In this document: piece after piece, positions 1 through 7,393 of the stretch | How the letters are laid out: every line of letters starts with the position of its first letter | Position numbering within the stretch: position 1 is the stretch's first letter | DNA from: Clostridiales bacterium | GTDB taxonomy: Bacteria > Bacillota > Clostridia > Christensenellales > Pumilibacteraceae | DNA length: 11,964 bases | NCBI GenBank assembly: GCA_003533505.1 | Contig: DQGD01000012.1 | Location: 18,844-30,807 of the forward strand | Direction: 5' to 3' | Position numbers and translations under genes: made by a program | Notes under the pieces: model-generated | What the model was told of the DNA's origin: nothing | The model's input: the letters and a program-made list of their open reading frames with translations, nothing else | The model's database searches: none

Positions 1-345
1 CTGAACGACGCGCCTGCCGTAACCGGGCGGACGTTTATCGCGGACGGCGTGACGGCAATCGCGATAGGCAGGTGCGGCGACGGCTATATAACCGCCGAAA
101 TCGACGAGAGCGGCGCGGTGGCGTGCAGGTACCTTAGCCCTGGCGGCGGCATATCGATGCCGTTCGACCCGGGGATTAAGGACGCGGCGGTGCGCGTGGG
201 CTTCGTCAAGAACGCCGAACGCCCCACTCTAATCGTGGGCACGTCCGAGCGCAGCTACGTCAAGTACCTTGAGATAGACTACGGCGGCAGCGACGAGTTC
301 GCCTATACTGCGACCGTCACGCTGACCCCGGTAAAGGAGGAATGA
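1..345 (+). CDS. C-terminal part of an unrecognised protein (5'-truncated)
   Basis: The reading frame is open from the first base and ends at the TGA at 343-345, so this is the last 114 residues of a longer protein. An internal GTG at 49 could serve as a start, but the preceding codons are in frame and no good ribosome binding site precedes it. The visible part looks beta-rich, with alternating hydrophobic and polar residues, and ends in TVTLTPVKEE; I see no signal peptide, membrane segment or catalytic motif. It overlaps the next gene by a few bases (ATGA), so the two are probably translationally coupled and work together. By context it may be a phage or phage-like structural protein, but I do not recognise the family. 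Confidence 0.75.
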   Translation: MNDAPAVTGRTFIADGVTAIAIGRCGDGYITAEIDESGAVACRYLSPGGGISMPFDPGIKDAAVRVGFVKNAERPTLIVGTSERSYVKYLEIDYGGSDEFAYTATVTLTPVKEE

Positions 346-2195
346 TGCCCAAGGCTTTTAACAGATTTACGATAACCTGCGGCGACAGGGTGATAAGCGT
401 GCACAACGAAGCGTTCGACGTTTCGGCGGCTCTCACGGACGGCGAGCCGTTCGGGAAATACATCGTCGTGGGGCGCGAGGGAGCGACCGCCACTTCCGAG
501 CGCGAGATGAGCAGCGAGGTGTGCGTGCTCGAAACCACGCTCGCGGAATACAACACCGACTTTTCTAAAGGAAAAGCGTTCGCGGCGTTTACGGCAAGGC
601 TGGACGACGAAGCGGCGGCAGACGGCGAGAAAATAGGCGCGGTGGGGCTTTCCCACTTTTTCAAAGGTTTTCCGCTCGTCGACTTCGCTTCGTTCCCGGC
701 TGTTACCAAGCGCAAGGGCGAGGACATAGTGGTGCGCGCCGAAATCGTGCTGAGAACCGACGGCGACGCCTTCAAATTCACGAGCGGCGACAACAAGCTC
801 GCGCGCGTGCTTCTGGGTATCGACGGGCTCGGAAGCTCGACGTTCGAGTTGGGCGTGGGCGGCAATTACCACGGCAACAAGGTGATGCCGCGCGGCACGG
901 GCGATATTTCCGCGCGAGTGAGCGTAACGCCGGTAATTACCGACGGCGGCATAAAGTTTTCGGGCGCGTTCACGGCGCCGCCCTACGAGTTGTTGCTGCT
1001 TATGGACGGCGTTGCGGTGATGCGCGGCTTCGTGCCCACGGGCGCGCACGTCGAGCAATGCACCGCCACGCTGAGAGAAAACCGCTCGGCGGAAATCGCG
1101 GGCAAACACGTTTCGGGCGTGCTGAATATCAAGAGCTCGTCCGTGGCGGTAGGCAACGAGTACGACTTTCCCAAGGCGAGCAAGCTGACCGCCGACTGTC
1201 CGCAAATCGTGCAGGGCAAGCTCGGCAAGAACGTCGAGCTTATGTCGGAAACGACGGGCGCGCATTTCGCGATAAAGACGGACAAGGAAATCACCGTGTA
1301 TAAGGCGACGGGCGGCACGTTCACGCCGCTTTACAAGGTGGGAAATCCCGGCGGCAAGACCGAGCTTCTCGGCGACGGCGGACTGATGAACGCCAACGGC
1401 AGGCTCAATCGCTACAAAATCGGCTCGGACGGCTCGGTCAGGCGCATAACCTACGGCGGCATAACGGAGGCGACCGACGTCGCCACGGTGCTGGACTCGA
1501 GCGGCAAGGCGCGTTTCATCGTGATAAACGGCGGCGCGGTTTCGTACAGGAGCGAAACCGCCGACGGCGTTACCACGTCCGTTAGCATCGGCGCGGTGGC
1601 TGACGACAGCATAATCGGGCGCATGGGCAAGAGCACCGTGTACTACGCCTCGAACAGCACGCACATAATCGTCGCTTACTGCGGCGGCGCGCGAAACTCC
1701 GCCTACGAAACGCAACTGCGCGCCGTGGTGACCAATCAGAGCTTTCAACTGACCGAGCGGCGCGACCAATGGGCAAGGCTTCACCCCGTCCACACCGTGA
1801 CGATGGAATACGTTATTCCGCTCGCCGCCACGAGCTCGAGGTATTTTGTAAGCATAGACGAGAAAACGATATTCTGCGGAAATTACTGCATGGCGTTCAA
1901 GGACGGCAAGCTCGTGAGGTGCTATCAGTTCAAGACGAGCGCCAAGCTCGCGGTGGAGCTGATGAATTTCGACGAGGGGATAGCCGAGCCCGAGGACGCG
2001 ATAGTCGCCGGCGACTACATACTCGCGCTGTACGCGGACGGTTCGGTGAAAACGCTTTATCCCGTGCCCTACGGCAGAGTGATTTACTGCCCCGACCTCG
2101 AGCCCGGCACGTCGATAACGTTCGACGCGATAGTGGTGGACGACCCCATGAGCGACGCAAGCAGCGTCAATGCGGAAATTACGCTTGCGAGGTGA
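345..2195 (+). CDS. Large beta-rich protein, possible phage-type structural protein
   Basis: About 616 residues. The Shine-Dalgarno GGAGG at 336-340 suits the ATG at 345 better than the adjacent ATG at 342; both are in frame. The sequence has no signal peptide, clear membrane segment or coiled coil. Residues about 1-310 look like beta sandwiches. Residues about 320-600 have short strands joined by Gly/Asp/Asn turns (for example YKIGSDGSVRRITYGG and VIAGDYILALYADGSVKTLY-like stretches), as in beta-propellers or receptor-binding tail proteins. Its start is coupled to the previous gene and its end lies 3 bases before the next. I do not recognise a named family, so the structural role is inferred from composition, size and neighbours only. 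A secreted-type role is unlikely without an export signal. Confidence 0.8.
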   Translation: MPKAFNRFTITCGDRVISVHNEAFDVSAALTDGEPFGKYIVVGREGATATSEREMSSEVCVLETTLAEYNTDFSKGKAFAAFTARLDDEAAADGEKIGAVGLSHFFKGFPLVDFASFPAVTKRKGEDIVVRAEIVLRTDGDAFKFTSGDNKLARVLLGIDGLGSSTFELGVGGNYHGNKVMPRGTGDISARVSVTPVITDGGIKFSGAFTAPPYELLLLMDGVAVMRGFVPTGAHVEQCTATLRENRSAEIAGKHVSGVLNIKSSSVAVGNEYDFPKASKLTADCPQIVQGKLGKNVELMSETTGAHFAIKTDKEITVYKATGGTFTPLYKVGNPGGKTELLGDGGLMNANGRLNRYKIGSDGSVRRITYGGITEATDVATVLDSSGKARFIVINGGAVSYRSETADGVTTSVSIGAVADDSIIGRMGKSTVYYASNSTHIIVAYCGGARNSAYETQLRAVVTNQSFQLTERRDQWARLHPVHTVTMEYVIPLAATSSRYFVSIDEKTIFCGNYCMAFKDGKLVRCYQFKTSAKLAVELMNFDEGIAEPEDAIVAGDYILALYADGSVKTLYPVPYGRVIYCPDLEPGTSITFDAIVVDDPMSDASSVNAEITLAR

Positions 2196-2198
2196 AAA

Positions 2199-2444
2199 AT
2201 GACATTTACCAACAACACCGTTACGATAGGCAAGTACCGCGTGTCGTCGGCGCGAAGGGCGGACGACGGCAGCGTGGGGTTTATTCTGGACGAGGGCGGC
2301 ACGCTCGTGATGAAAACCATTCCAAAGGGCGCGAAACAGCCGATATTTTCGTCGGCGCAAATCGTGGGCTACGGCGACGACGCGTTCAGGCTAGATAGCG
2401 GCGTACTCGTGCGACGGGGAGGCTTTCGCTATGTCGCGGATTGA
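2199..2444 (+). CDS. Small unrecognised beta-rich protein
   Basis: 81 residues, starting MTFTNNTVTIGKYR. A GAGGTG Shine-Dalgarno lies just before the ATG and overlaps the end of the upstream gene, with only three bases between stop and start, so it belongs to the same operon. The sequence alternates short strands with charged turns (GFILDEGGTLVMKTIPKGAKQ) and has no membrane segment or cysteine. It could be a small accessory or head-tail type protein if the operon is phage-derived. The family is not recognised. Confidence 0.7.
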   Translation: MTFTNNTVTIGKYRVSSARRADDGSVGFILDEGGTLVMKTIPKGAKQPIFSSAQIVGYGDDAFRLDSGVLVRRGGFRYVAD

Positions 2445-2622
2445 CTTTCGACGGCTGCGCGAGAGCGTGGCTCGCAATCGCCGCATGCAGTTTTATTATC
2501 GATTAAAGGAGAGAGGAGAAAATGAACATAATTTCCTATGTGCAGGATTTATTGAATCGCAACAAGCCGAAGGACAAGTACGCGACGAGTGCAGATTACA
2601 CGGACGTAATCGGGAAGATTGA
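2431..2622 (+). CDS. Possible small overlapping ORF (63 aa)
   Basis: The ATG at 2431 has a strong Shine-Dalgarno, GGGGAGG at 2416-2422, with 8 bases of spacing. It overlaps the previous gene by 14 bases and fills the otherwise empty 77-base gap. The first ~30 residues (MSRIDFRRLRESVARNRRMQ onward) are Arg-rich and could form a short helix. The rest runs out of frame through the first 101 bases of the next gene and reads like shadow sequence. It may be a real small peptide, a decayed gene or a translational coupling device. Its support is the ribosome binding site alone. Confidence 0.3.
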   Translation: MSRIDFRRLRESVARNRRMQFYYRLKERGENEHNFLCAGFIESQQAEGQVRDECRLHGRNRED

Positions 2623-3457
2623 CGAGATAGAGAAGTCGCTCGAGCCCGAAAAGCCGTCGCTGGGTGAAAACAAGACCTACGACAGGCTGGTGTACGACGC
2701 GCCGAGCGACGAACAGATTACCGAAACGGCAAAGTCGGGGCTTGAGGATTACAGAAAAAAAGGCGTGGAGTCGGTGGAAAACGAGATAGCCGCGCTCATC
2801 GAAAAGTACGCTTCCGACAAAGCCGGCAATTCCGGGAGTTACAAAAAAACGCTTAAATCGCTTAGCGAGGCTTACGAAGCGGCAATAGAAGAGGCGAGGT
2901 ACGACGCGCTCAAACGCGGACTCGCGCGTTCTTCCGTCGCGGCGAACACGACCGCCGCGCTTGTGGGCGAGCGCGCGGCAAAGACCGCGGAAGCCGCAGC
3001 AGAGTACGAGGCGGCGCAGGCGGACGTCGACGCGAAGATAAGCGAGCTGGACGTAAAGCGGCAAAAGGCTATGGACGACTTCGACATCGCCTACACCGCG
3101 AAGCTGACGGAGGAAATCAACAAGCTCAGGTCCGAGCGCGAAAAACTGAAAACGGAGGCGCTGAAGTACAACAACTCGCTTACCGAAAAGGAAAACAAGG
3201 AGAAAATCGACAAGGCGAAAGCGGAGTCGGACTTGTACACCGAGCAGCTTGCCCAGAAGAAAGCCGAGGAAAAGCTTGCCGAGGGCGATACCGCCACCAA
3301 GGAGAAACGCTATCAGCAGATTTACACCGTGCTCAGAGATAAGCTGCTCACGATGAGTCCGCAGGAGGCGAAACAGGAAATCACGAACAACCCGATTTAC
3401 TCGAGCTACCTGTCCAAGCCCTATTACTACAAGCTGTTCGACGAGTTCGGCAGATAG
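2522..3457 (+). CDS. Long coiled-coil protein of the phage-like operon
   Basis: 311 residues with an AGGAGAGAGGAG-type Shine-Dalgarno before the ATG. Residues about 1-75 are polar and probably loosely structured. Residues about 75-270 are almost entirely helical and rich in Ala, Glu, Lys and Asp with heptad-like spacing (ELDVKRQKAMDDFDIAYTAK; INKLRSEREKLKTEALK), so a long coiled coil is likely. The C-terminal 40 residues form a compact tail with many Tyr (PIYSSYLSKPYYYKLFDEFG). There is no signal peptide or membrane helix. A stretch near residue 129 (KRGLARSSVAANTTAAL) is reminiscent of helical phage virion proteins, but that is an impression. It lies in an operon with the genes on both sides. 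Confidence 0.78.
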   Translation: MNIISYVQDLLNRNKPKDKYATSADYTDVIGKIDEIEKSLEPEKPSLGENKTYDRLVYDAPSDEQITETAKSGLEDYRKKGVESVENEIAALIEKYASDKAGNSGSYKKTLKSLSEAYEAAIEEARYDALKRGLARSSVAANTTAALVGERAAKTAEAAAEYEAAQADVDAKISELDVKRQKAMDDFDIAYTAKLTEEINKLRSEREKLKTEALKYNNSLTEKENKEKIDKAKAESDLYTEQLAQKKAEEKLAEGDTATKEKRYQQIYTVLRDKLLTMSPQEAKQEITNNPIYSSYLSKPYYYKLFDEFGR

Positions 3458-3509
3458 TCCGCGCGGCGTTTTTTTAAGGGTGGGCGGAGGGAAATAAAGG
3501 AGGAAACGA

Positions 3510-4112
3510 ATGGAAGGTATAATAAACTCGGTGAGAAATCTTTTCGGGACCTACGGCTTCCACGCGGCGGCGGTAGTGCTCGCGACGATTGCCGTCGTCA
3601 ACGTCGTCAAGCGACCGCTCGTCAAAAAGGCAGAGGAGCTTGCGGCGAGGACGGGCATAGACAAGAGCGTCGTCACCAAAAACGTGACGATAATCCCCGT
3701 CGCCGTGGCGTTCGTTATCGAGCTTGTCGTCGCCGTAATCGCGGCGCGCTTCGACTTCCGCGCGGTGGACTACGGCAAAGTCGTCACGACCTCGGTGCTG
3801 TACGGCGCGCTCGCAATCGCTACCTACGAGAGCGTGAAAAAGCAACTCCGCGCCTACGCCGCCTCGCTTAACGGCAGGTTCGGAGCGGACGACGGCGAAC
3901 AAGCCGCGCCCGAAAAATCGCAGGACGACGGCGAAAAATCGCAGCCCGATTCCGACCAATCGGATTGCGGCGGCGAACAGCCTATAGGCTGCGCGGCGGA
4001 CGAAACCCGCGAGCCGAACGGCGTGAGCGCGGACGAAGCGAAAGATACTGCGGACGAAAGCGCAGGAGCAGAGAAAAGCGAGCCGCCCGTGTTTTCCGCT
4101 AACGGCGACTAG
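3510..4112 (+). CDS. Holin-like small membrane protein with acidic tail
   Basis: 200 residues with a near-perfect AAAGGAGG ribosome binding site 7 bases before the ATG. Three hydrophobic segments are visible at about residues 15-33, 58-81 and 87-104, separated by Lys/Arg-containing loops (VKRPLVKKAEELAARTGIDK). Residues from about 115 to the end form a hydrophilic, acidic, low-complexity tail rich in Asp, Glu, Ser and Gln. Small size, two or three membrane helices and a charged tail are the usual build of phage holins, and it is the last gene before a terminator. No lysin lies beside it, so holin is only a working label; an anchor or channel of another envelope system is equally possible. Confidence 0.72.
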   Translation: MEGIINSVRNLFGTYGFHAAAVVLATIAVVNVVKRPLVKKAEELAARTGIDKSVVTKNVTIIPVAVAFVIELVVAVIAARFDFRAVDYGKVVTTSVLYGALAIATYESVKKQLRAYAASLNGRFGADDGEQAAPEKSQDDGEKSQPDSDQSDCGGEQPIGCAADETREPNGVSADEAKDTADESAGAEKSEPPVFSANGD

Positions 4113-4152
4113 CGGAGCGGCGGCATAGCTCGCGGCTTTACTCGCGCGGAGA

Positions 4153-4196
4153 AAAAGCTCTCTTTCCGTCAAAAACGGAGAGGGAGCTTTTCTTTT
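4153..4196 (+). terminator. Rho-independent terminator of the five-gene operon
   Basis: Arms at 4153-4169 and 4175-4191 (AAAAGCTCTCTTTCCGT and ACGGAGAGGGAGCTTTT) pair over 17 positions with two G-U-type mismatches and a 5-base loop. TTTTCTTTT follows. It lies 40 bases after the membrane protein gene and closes the operon. Confidence 0.9.
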
Positions 4197-4291
4197 GCCA
4201 ATGTGCGAATGGTGAATGTGCGAAACTCACGCGTAGAATGTGATAAAATCCGACAAAATCGGTGAAGTCTACCGCTGAAATTCGCGTAATC

Positions 4292-4320
4292 TTGACAAAA
4301 AACAACAGAATTGCTATAAT
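4292..4320 (+). promoter_or_regulatory. Consensus housekeeping promoter of the LRR lipoprotein gene
   Basis: TTGACA at 4292-4297 and TATAAT at 4315-4320 are separated by 17 bases, an exact sigma-A/sigma-70 consensus. Transcription should start near 4327, giving a leader of about 50 bases. A 10-base direct repeat, AATGTGCGAA, occurs upstream at 4200-4209 and 4215-4224; its meaning is unknown. Confidence 0.88.
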
Positions 4321-4375
4321 TTCGGCATAAACTTGCCCGTGCGGCGGTAGACGAGATTAAACGGAGGTGCAGCTA

Positions 4376-5770
4376 ATGAGAAGATTTTTGGCTTCGATCA
4401 TAGTGGCGGCGTTGTCGCTGCTCGCGCTTTCGTTTGTGGGCTGCTCGAAGCCCAAAAGCGGCGACGAACAGCTCGATTTCAGACTGTGCAAGGGCGGCGA
4501 GTCCTATTACGTCGCAGGCGCAGGCAAAGCCGCAGGCTCGGAAATCGTCATTCCGGCCGAGTACAACGGCAAGCCCGTCGTCGGCGTGGGCGGCAAGAGC
4601 TTCAAGGACAACAAGAATATAACCGCCGTCACCATTCCCTCGTCCGTCAAGTGGGTGGAAATCGCGGCGTTTAAGAATTGCACCGCGTTAAAGCGCGTGG
4701 AGTGGAATGCCGTCAACGCACGCACGAGCGAAAGCGAAGAAGAATACCAAAATCGCGTGTTTTTAGGCTGTGAAAACGTAGAAGAGTTTATTATCGGCGA
4801 CGGCGTGGAGTCAATCCCCGGCGGCTTGTTCGCGTACTCCGACGGCAGTAAAATCAGCGAAATCGCGCTGCCCGAGAGCTTGAAAAAAGTGGCGGCGAGC
4901 ACGTTCTCGTCGGTAAACCGCATCGATATTAAGGTTGCAGACCTCGGGAAATGGCTGGCAATCGAGAAGCCCGTTTTCGGCGCGCCGCTCGCCTCGTCCT
5001 ATGCGCTGTACTTCGGCGACAGCGAAGCAGAGTCGCTTGACCTCGGCGAAGCTTCCGAGCTCGACCCCTACGAATTTGCCGGTTGCGTGAGTATAAAGAG
5101 CGTGGCTCTCGGCTCGAAAATAGAAAAAATCGCTCGCAGCGCGTTTTCCGGTTGCCGCAGTCTTTCGGAAATCACCGTCGGCGAGGACAATCCGAATTAT
5201 TACCTCTCGTCGGGCGTCGTTTATTCGCGCGTCGACAACATTGTCACGCTGGTGCCGCCTGCAATGACGGGCGAGGCGGTCATTCCCGACGGAGTGCCGT
5301 CGGTACCTGCAAACGTTTTCAGCGGCACCGCGATTAAAAAGCTGATTATTCCGGGCACGGTGCGCGTGGTCGGCGGCGACTCGTTTTCCGATTGCGCCGA
5401 GCTCGAAACCGTGGTCATCGGCGACGGCACGACGGAGATAAGCGACTTCGCGTTCGGAGGTTGCCCGTCGCTTAAAACCGTAATCGTTTCCAAGACCGTC
5501 AGAAGAATGGGAGCGGAGCTTTTCAAGGACAGTACGGACGTCGCTGTCTATTACCTCGGCGAAACGCGCCCCACGGGCGAGGGCTGGGAGCGGCTTTCTC
5601 CGTGGATTTACAGCGAACTCGCGCCTTCGGTCTCGGGCAGCTTCTGGCATTGGGCGGAGGACGGAGAAACGCGCGTAAAGTGGGCTGTCGTTTCAAACGA
5701 CGACCGCGTGAACATGCCGCGTCCCATGCCGAGAAGATCGCAGACGCTTAACGCCGCCGTCAACAGTTAA
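4376..5770 (+). CDS. BspA-like leucine-rich-repeat (LRR_5) surface lipoprotein
   Basis: 464 residues from the ATG at 4376, chosen because GGAGG at 4363-4367 lies 8 bases upstream; an in-frame GTG at 4367 lies within that site. The N-terminus is a lipoprotein signal: MRR, a hydrophobic stretch, then a lipobox ending FVGC with Cys about residue 22. After lipidation the protein should be anchored on the outer face of the membrane. Residues about 60-400 contain repeated LRR_5/BspA units of the form 'I-P-x-x-V-x-x-I-x-x-x-A-F-x-x-C-x-x-L-x-x-V' (IPSSVKWVEIAAFKNCTALK; IEKIARSAFSGCRSLSEI; TTEISDFAFGGCPSLKTVIV). The end (PWIYSELAPSVSGSFWHWAE) resembles the usual closing segment of this family. BspA-like proteins bind host or bacterial ligands, but the partner here cannot be read. 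The gene is monocistronic, with its own promoter and terminator. Confidence 0.93.
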   Translation: MRRFLASIIVAALSLLALSFVGCSKPKSGDEQLDFRLCKGGESYYVAGAGKAAGSEIVIPAEYNGKPVVGVGGKSFKDNKNITAVTIPSSVKWVEIAAFKNCTALKRVEWNAVNARTSESEEEYQNRVFLGCENVEEFIIGDGVESIPGGLFAYSDGSKISEIALPESLKKVAASTFSSVNRIDIKVADLGKWLAIEKPVFGAPLASSYALYFGDSEAESLDLGEASELDPYEFAGCVSIKSVALGSKIEKIARSAFSGCRSLSEITVGEDNPNYYLSSGVVYSRVDNIVTLVPPAMTGEAVIPDGVPSVPANVFSGTAIKKLIIPGTVRVVGGDSFSDCAELETVVIGDGTTEISDFAFGGCPSLKTVIVSKTVRRMGAELFKDSTDVAVYYLGETRPTGEGWERLSPWIYSELAPSVSGSFWHWAEDGETRVKWAVVSNDDRVNMPRPMPRRSQTLNAAVNS

Positions 5771-5825
5771 ACGGATAAATCGCCGCGAACTTAAATGTCG
5801 CTTTGAAAATACAATCGCGAAACCG

Positions 5826-5856
5826 ACCGAAGCCGTAAAAACCGGCTCGGTTTTTT
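5826..5856 (+). terminator. Terminator of the LRR lipoprotein gene
   Basis: ACCGAAGCCG (5826-5835) pairs with CGGCTCGGT (5843-5851) with one bulged A and a short A-rich loop, followed by six T. It lies about 55 bases after the stop codon. Confidence 0.82.
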
Positions 5857-5923
5857 GTTACCGTCCTGTTTGACGCAAATTGCATATTTTTTGCCGAATA
5901 TCGGGGATAAATCGCGATTTTAC

Positions 5924-5940
5924 AGTGGTATAATGCCACT
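5924..5940 (+). promoter_or_regulatory. Extended -10 promoter inside an inverted repeat, upstream of the MFS gene
   Basis: TGGTATAAT (TATAAT at 5929-5934) is an extended -10 box 31 bases before the MFS start codon. No good -35 is seen at the right distance. The box sits in an inverted repeat, AGTGG at 5924-5928 and CCACT at 5936-5940, which could be an operator blocking polymerase. The convergent AraC regulator is the nearest candidate binder, but AraC proteins usually use direct repeats. Confidence 0.6.
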
Positions 5941-5965
5941 TGAAATAAATACGGACGGTGGAAAA

Positions 5966-7393
5966 ATGAAGGCTCGCGACGACAGAAAAAGGAACAGAAT
6001 ATTGTATATTATCGAAGCCGCTTTGGAGTACTTTGTATCGATAGCGGTTTCGGGCGCGTATCTGGCGTGTCTTACGACGGCGATAGGAATGTCCGACGCG
6101 CTTACGGGCGTGCTGACCTCGTTCGTCAGCCTCGGGTGCGGTTTTCAGATACTCGCGGTGCTGTTTAGGGGCAACGTCAGGCGCAACGTAACGATATTGC
6201 ATCTTATAAACGAAACTGCGTTTACGCTATTGTACGTCACGCCGTTTTTCCCCGTTTCCACGACTGCGAAAACTGTGATTTTCACCGTGCTGATGCTGGT
6301 GGGCTTCGCGCTCAACAACGTCGCCAACCCGTCCAAAACCGATTGGTTCATGCAGTCGGTGGACAAGGATAAGCGCGGCGTTTTCACGGCGACTAAGGAA
6401 ATCGTTTCGCTGATTTCCGGTATGCTGTTCTCGCTGCTCCTCGGCTACGTCATCGACGGATTCAAAGCAGCCGGCAACGAAACGGGCGCGTTCGTTCTGT
6501 GCGGCGCGTTTTTAGGGGTTATTACCGCCGCGCACACGCTTACGATAATTTTCTCGAAGCCCGTGTCCGCGCCCGTCACGGCGGAAACCGCAAAAGCGGA
6601 GGGCGAGGTTAATGCCGATAGCGCCGTTGCGAATGCCGACATCGCCCCGGCGACGGACGATAGCGGCGCGGCTAATGAAATCTCGGCGGCAGCATGCGAG
6701 GTTCCAAATAAAAATTTGTCGGATATAAACTCGGGTAATTCGGATAAAAAAGAAAAAGCCTCGGGGCGCGGCGCATTCAGGCGCGCGCTTGGGGACAAAA
6801 ACCTCGTAAAAGTAGTGATAACGATTGTTTTGTGGCGAATGGTGCAATACTCGACGGTGCCGTTTTACGGAACTTATCAGATAAAGGAGCTCGGGTTTTC
6901 GATGGTGTTCGTGTCCGCGCTGGCGATAGTATACGCACTCGTTCGCGCGGTTTTCGAGCGACCTATCGGTCGGCTTGCCGACAAAAAGGGCTTTGCCGCC
7001 TCGCTCAACGTCTGTTACCTTGCCGAGCTCGCGGCGCTTGCCGTGGCGGTGTTCATGCGCCCCGAAAACGGCGCGATTACATATTCCGTGTACTACGTTC
7101 TTTTCGCAATCTGTTCTGCCGGCATATCGAGCGGCGAGCTCAACCTCATCTACGATTACGTCGGCGAGAACGAGCGCGTGGCGGCGCTCGCAATCAAGGC
7201 TACGGCAGGCGGACTTGCCGGTTTTCTCACCACGCTCGCGCTCAGTCCGCTTGTGGCGCTCATTCAGGCTCGCGGACTGACGATTTTCGGCGTAACCGTC
7301 TACGCCCAGCAGGTCACGTCGCTGATTGGTCTGGTTTTCTGCGTGATTTTAATCGTCTATAATACGGTCGTAGTGAAGAAAATCAAGCGTTGA
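5966..7393 (+). CDS. MFS transporter, substrate unknown
   Basis: 475 residues from the ATG at 5966, preceded by GGTGG at 5956-5960. The frame is open upstream, but that part contains the promoter. The sequence shows two bundles of hydrophobic helices (about residues 15-195 and 275-470), the major facilitator layout of 12 helices. Between helices there are basic/acidic short loops such as SVDKDKRGVF and RPIGRLADKKGF, the latter resembling the MFS loop signature G-x-L-a-D-k-x-G. The central cytoplasmic loop, about residues 195-275, is unusually long and low in complexity (Ala, Asp, Asn, Glu, Lys). The protein acts in the cytoplasmic membrane; the substrate cannot be deduced. The gene has its own promoter and converges on an AraC regulator, which may control it. 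Its last 45 bases overlap that regulator's end. Confidence 0.9.
   Translation: MKARDDRKRNRILYIIEAALEYFVSIAVSGAYLACLTTAIGMSDALTGVLTSFVSLGCGFQILAVLFRGNVRRNVTILHLINETAFTLLYVTPFFPVSTTAKTVIFTVLMLVGFALNNVANPSKTDWFMQSVDKDKRGVFTATKEIVSLISGMLFSLLLGYVIDGFKAAGNETGAFVLCGAFLGVITAAHTLTIIFSKPVSAPVTAETAKAEGEVNADSAVANADIAPATDDSGAANEISAAACEVPNKNLSDINSGNSDKKEKASGRGAFRRALGDKNLVKVVITIVLWRMVQYSTVPFYGTYQIKELGFSMVFVSALAIVYALVRAVFERPIGRLADKKGFAASLNVCYLAELAALAVAVFMRPENGAITYSVYYVLFAICSAGISSGELNLIYDYVGENERVAALAIKATAGGLAGFLTTLALSPLVALIQARGLTIFGVTVYAQQVTSLIGLVFCVILIVYNTVVVKKIKR

Noticed and set aside
303..2360. 685-residue minus-strand open frame opposite the large beta-rich gene
   Set aside because: It is antisense to well-formed genes with ribosome binding sites, is very rich in Arg, His and Val, and lacks its own initiation signal. 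It is an effect of GC-rich codon use.
4811..5650. 279-residue minus-strand open frame
   Set aside because: It is the reverse of the LRR lipoprotein gene, with no ribosome binding site and an unlikely Arg-rich composition.
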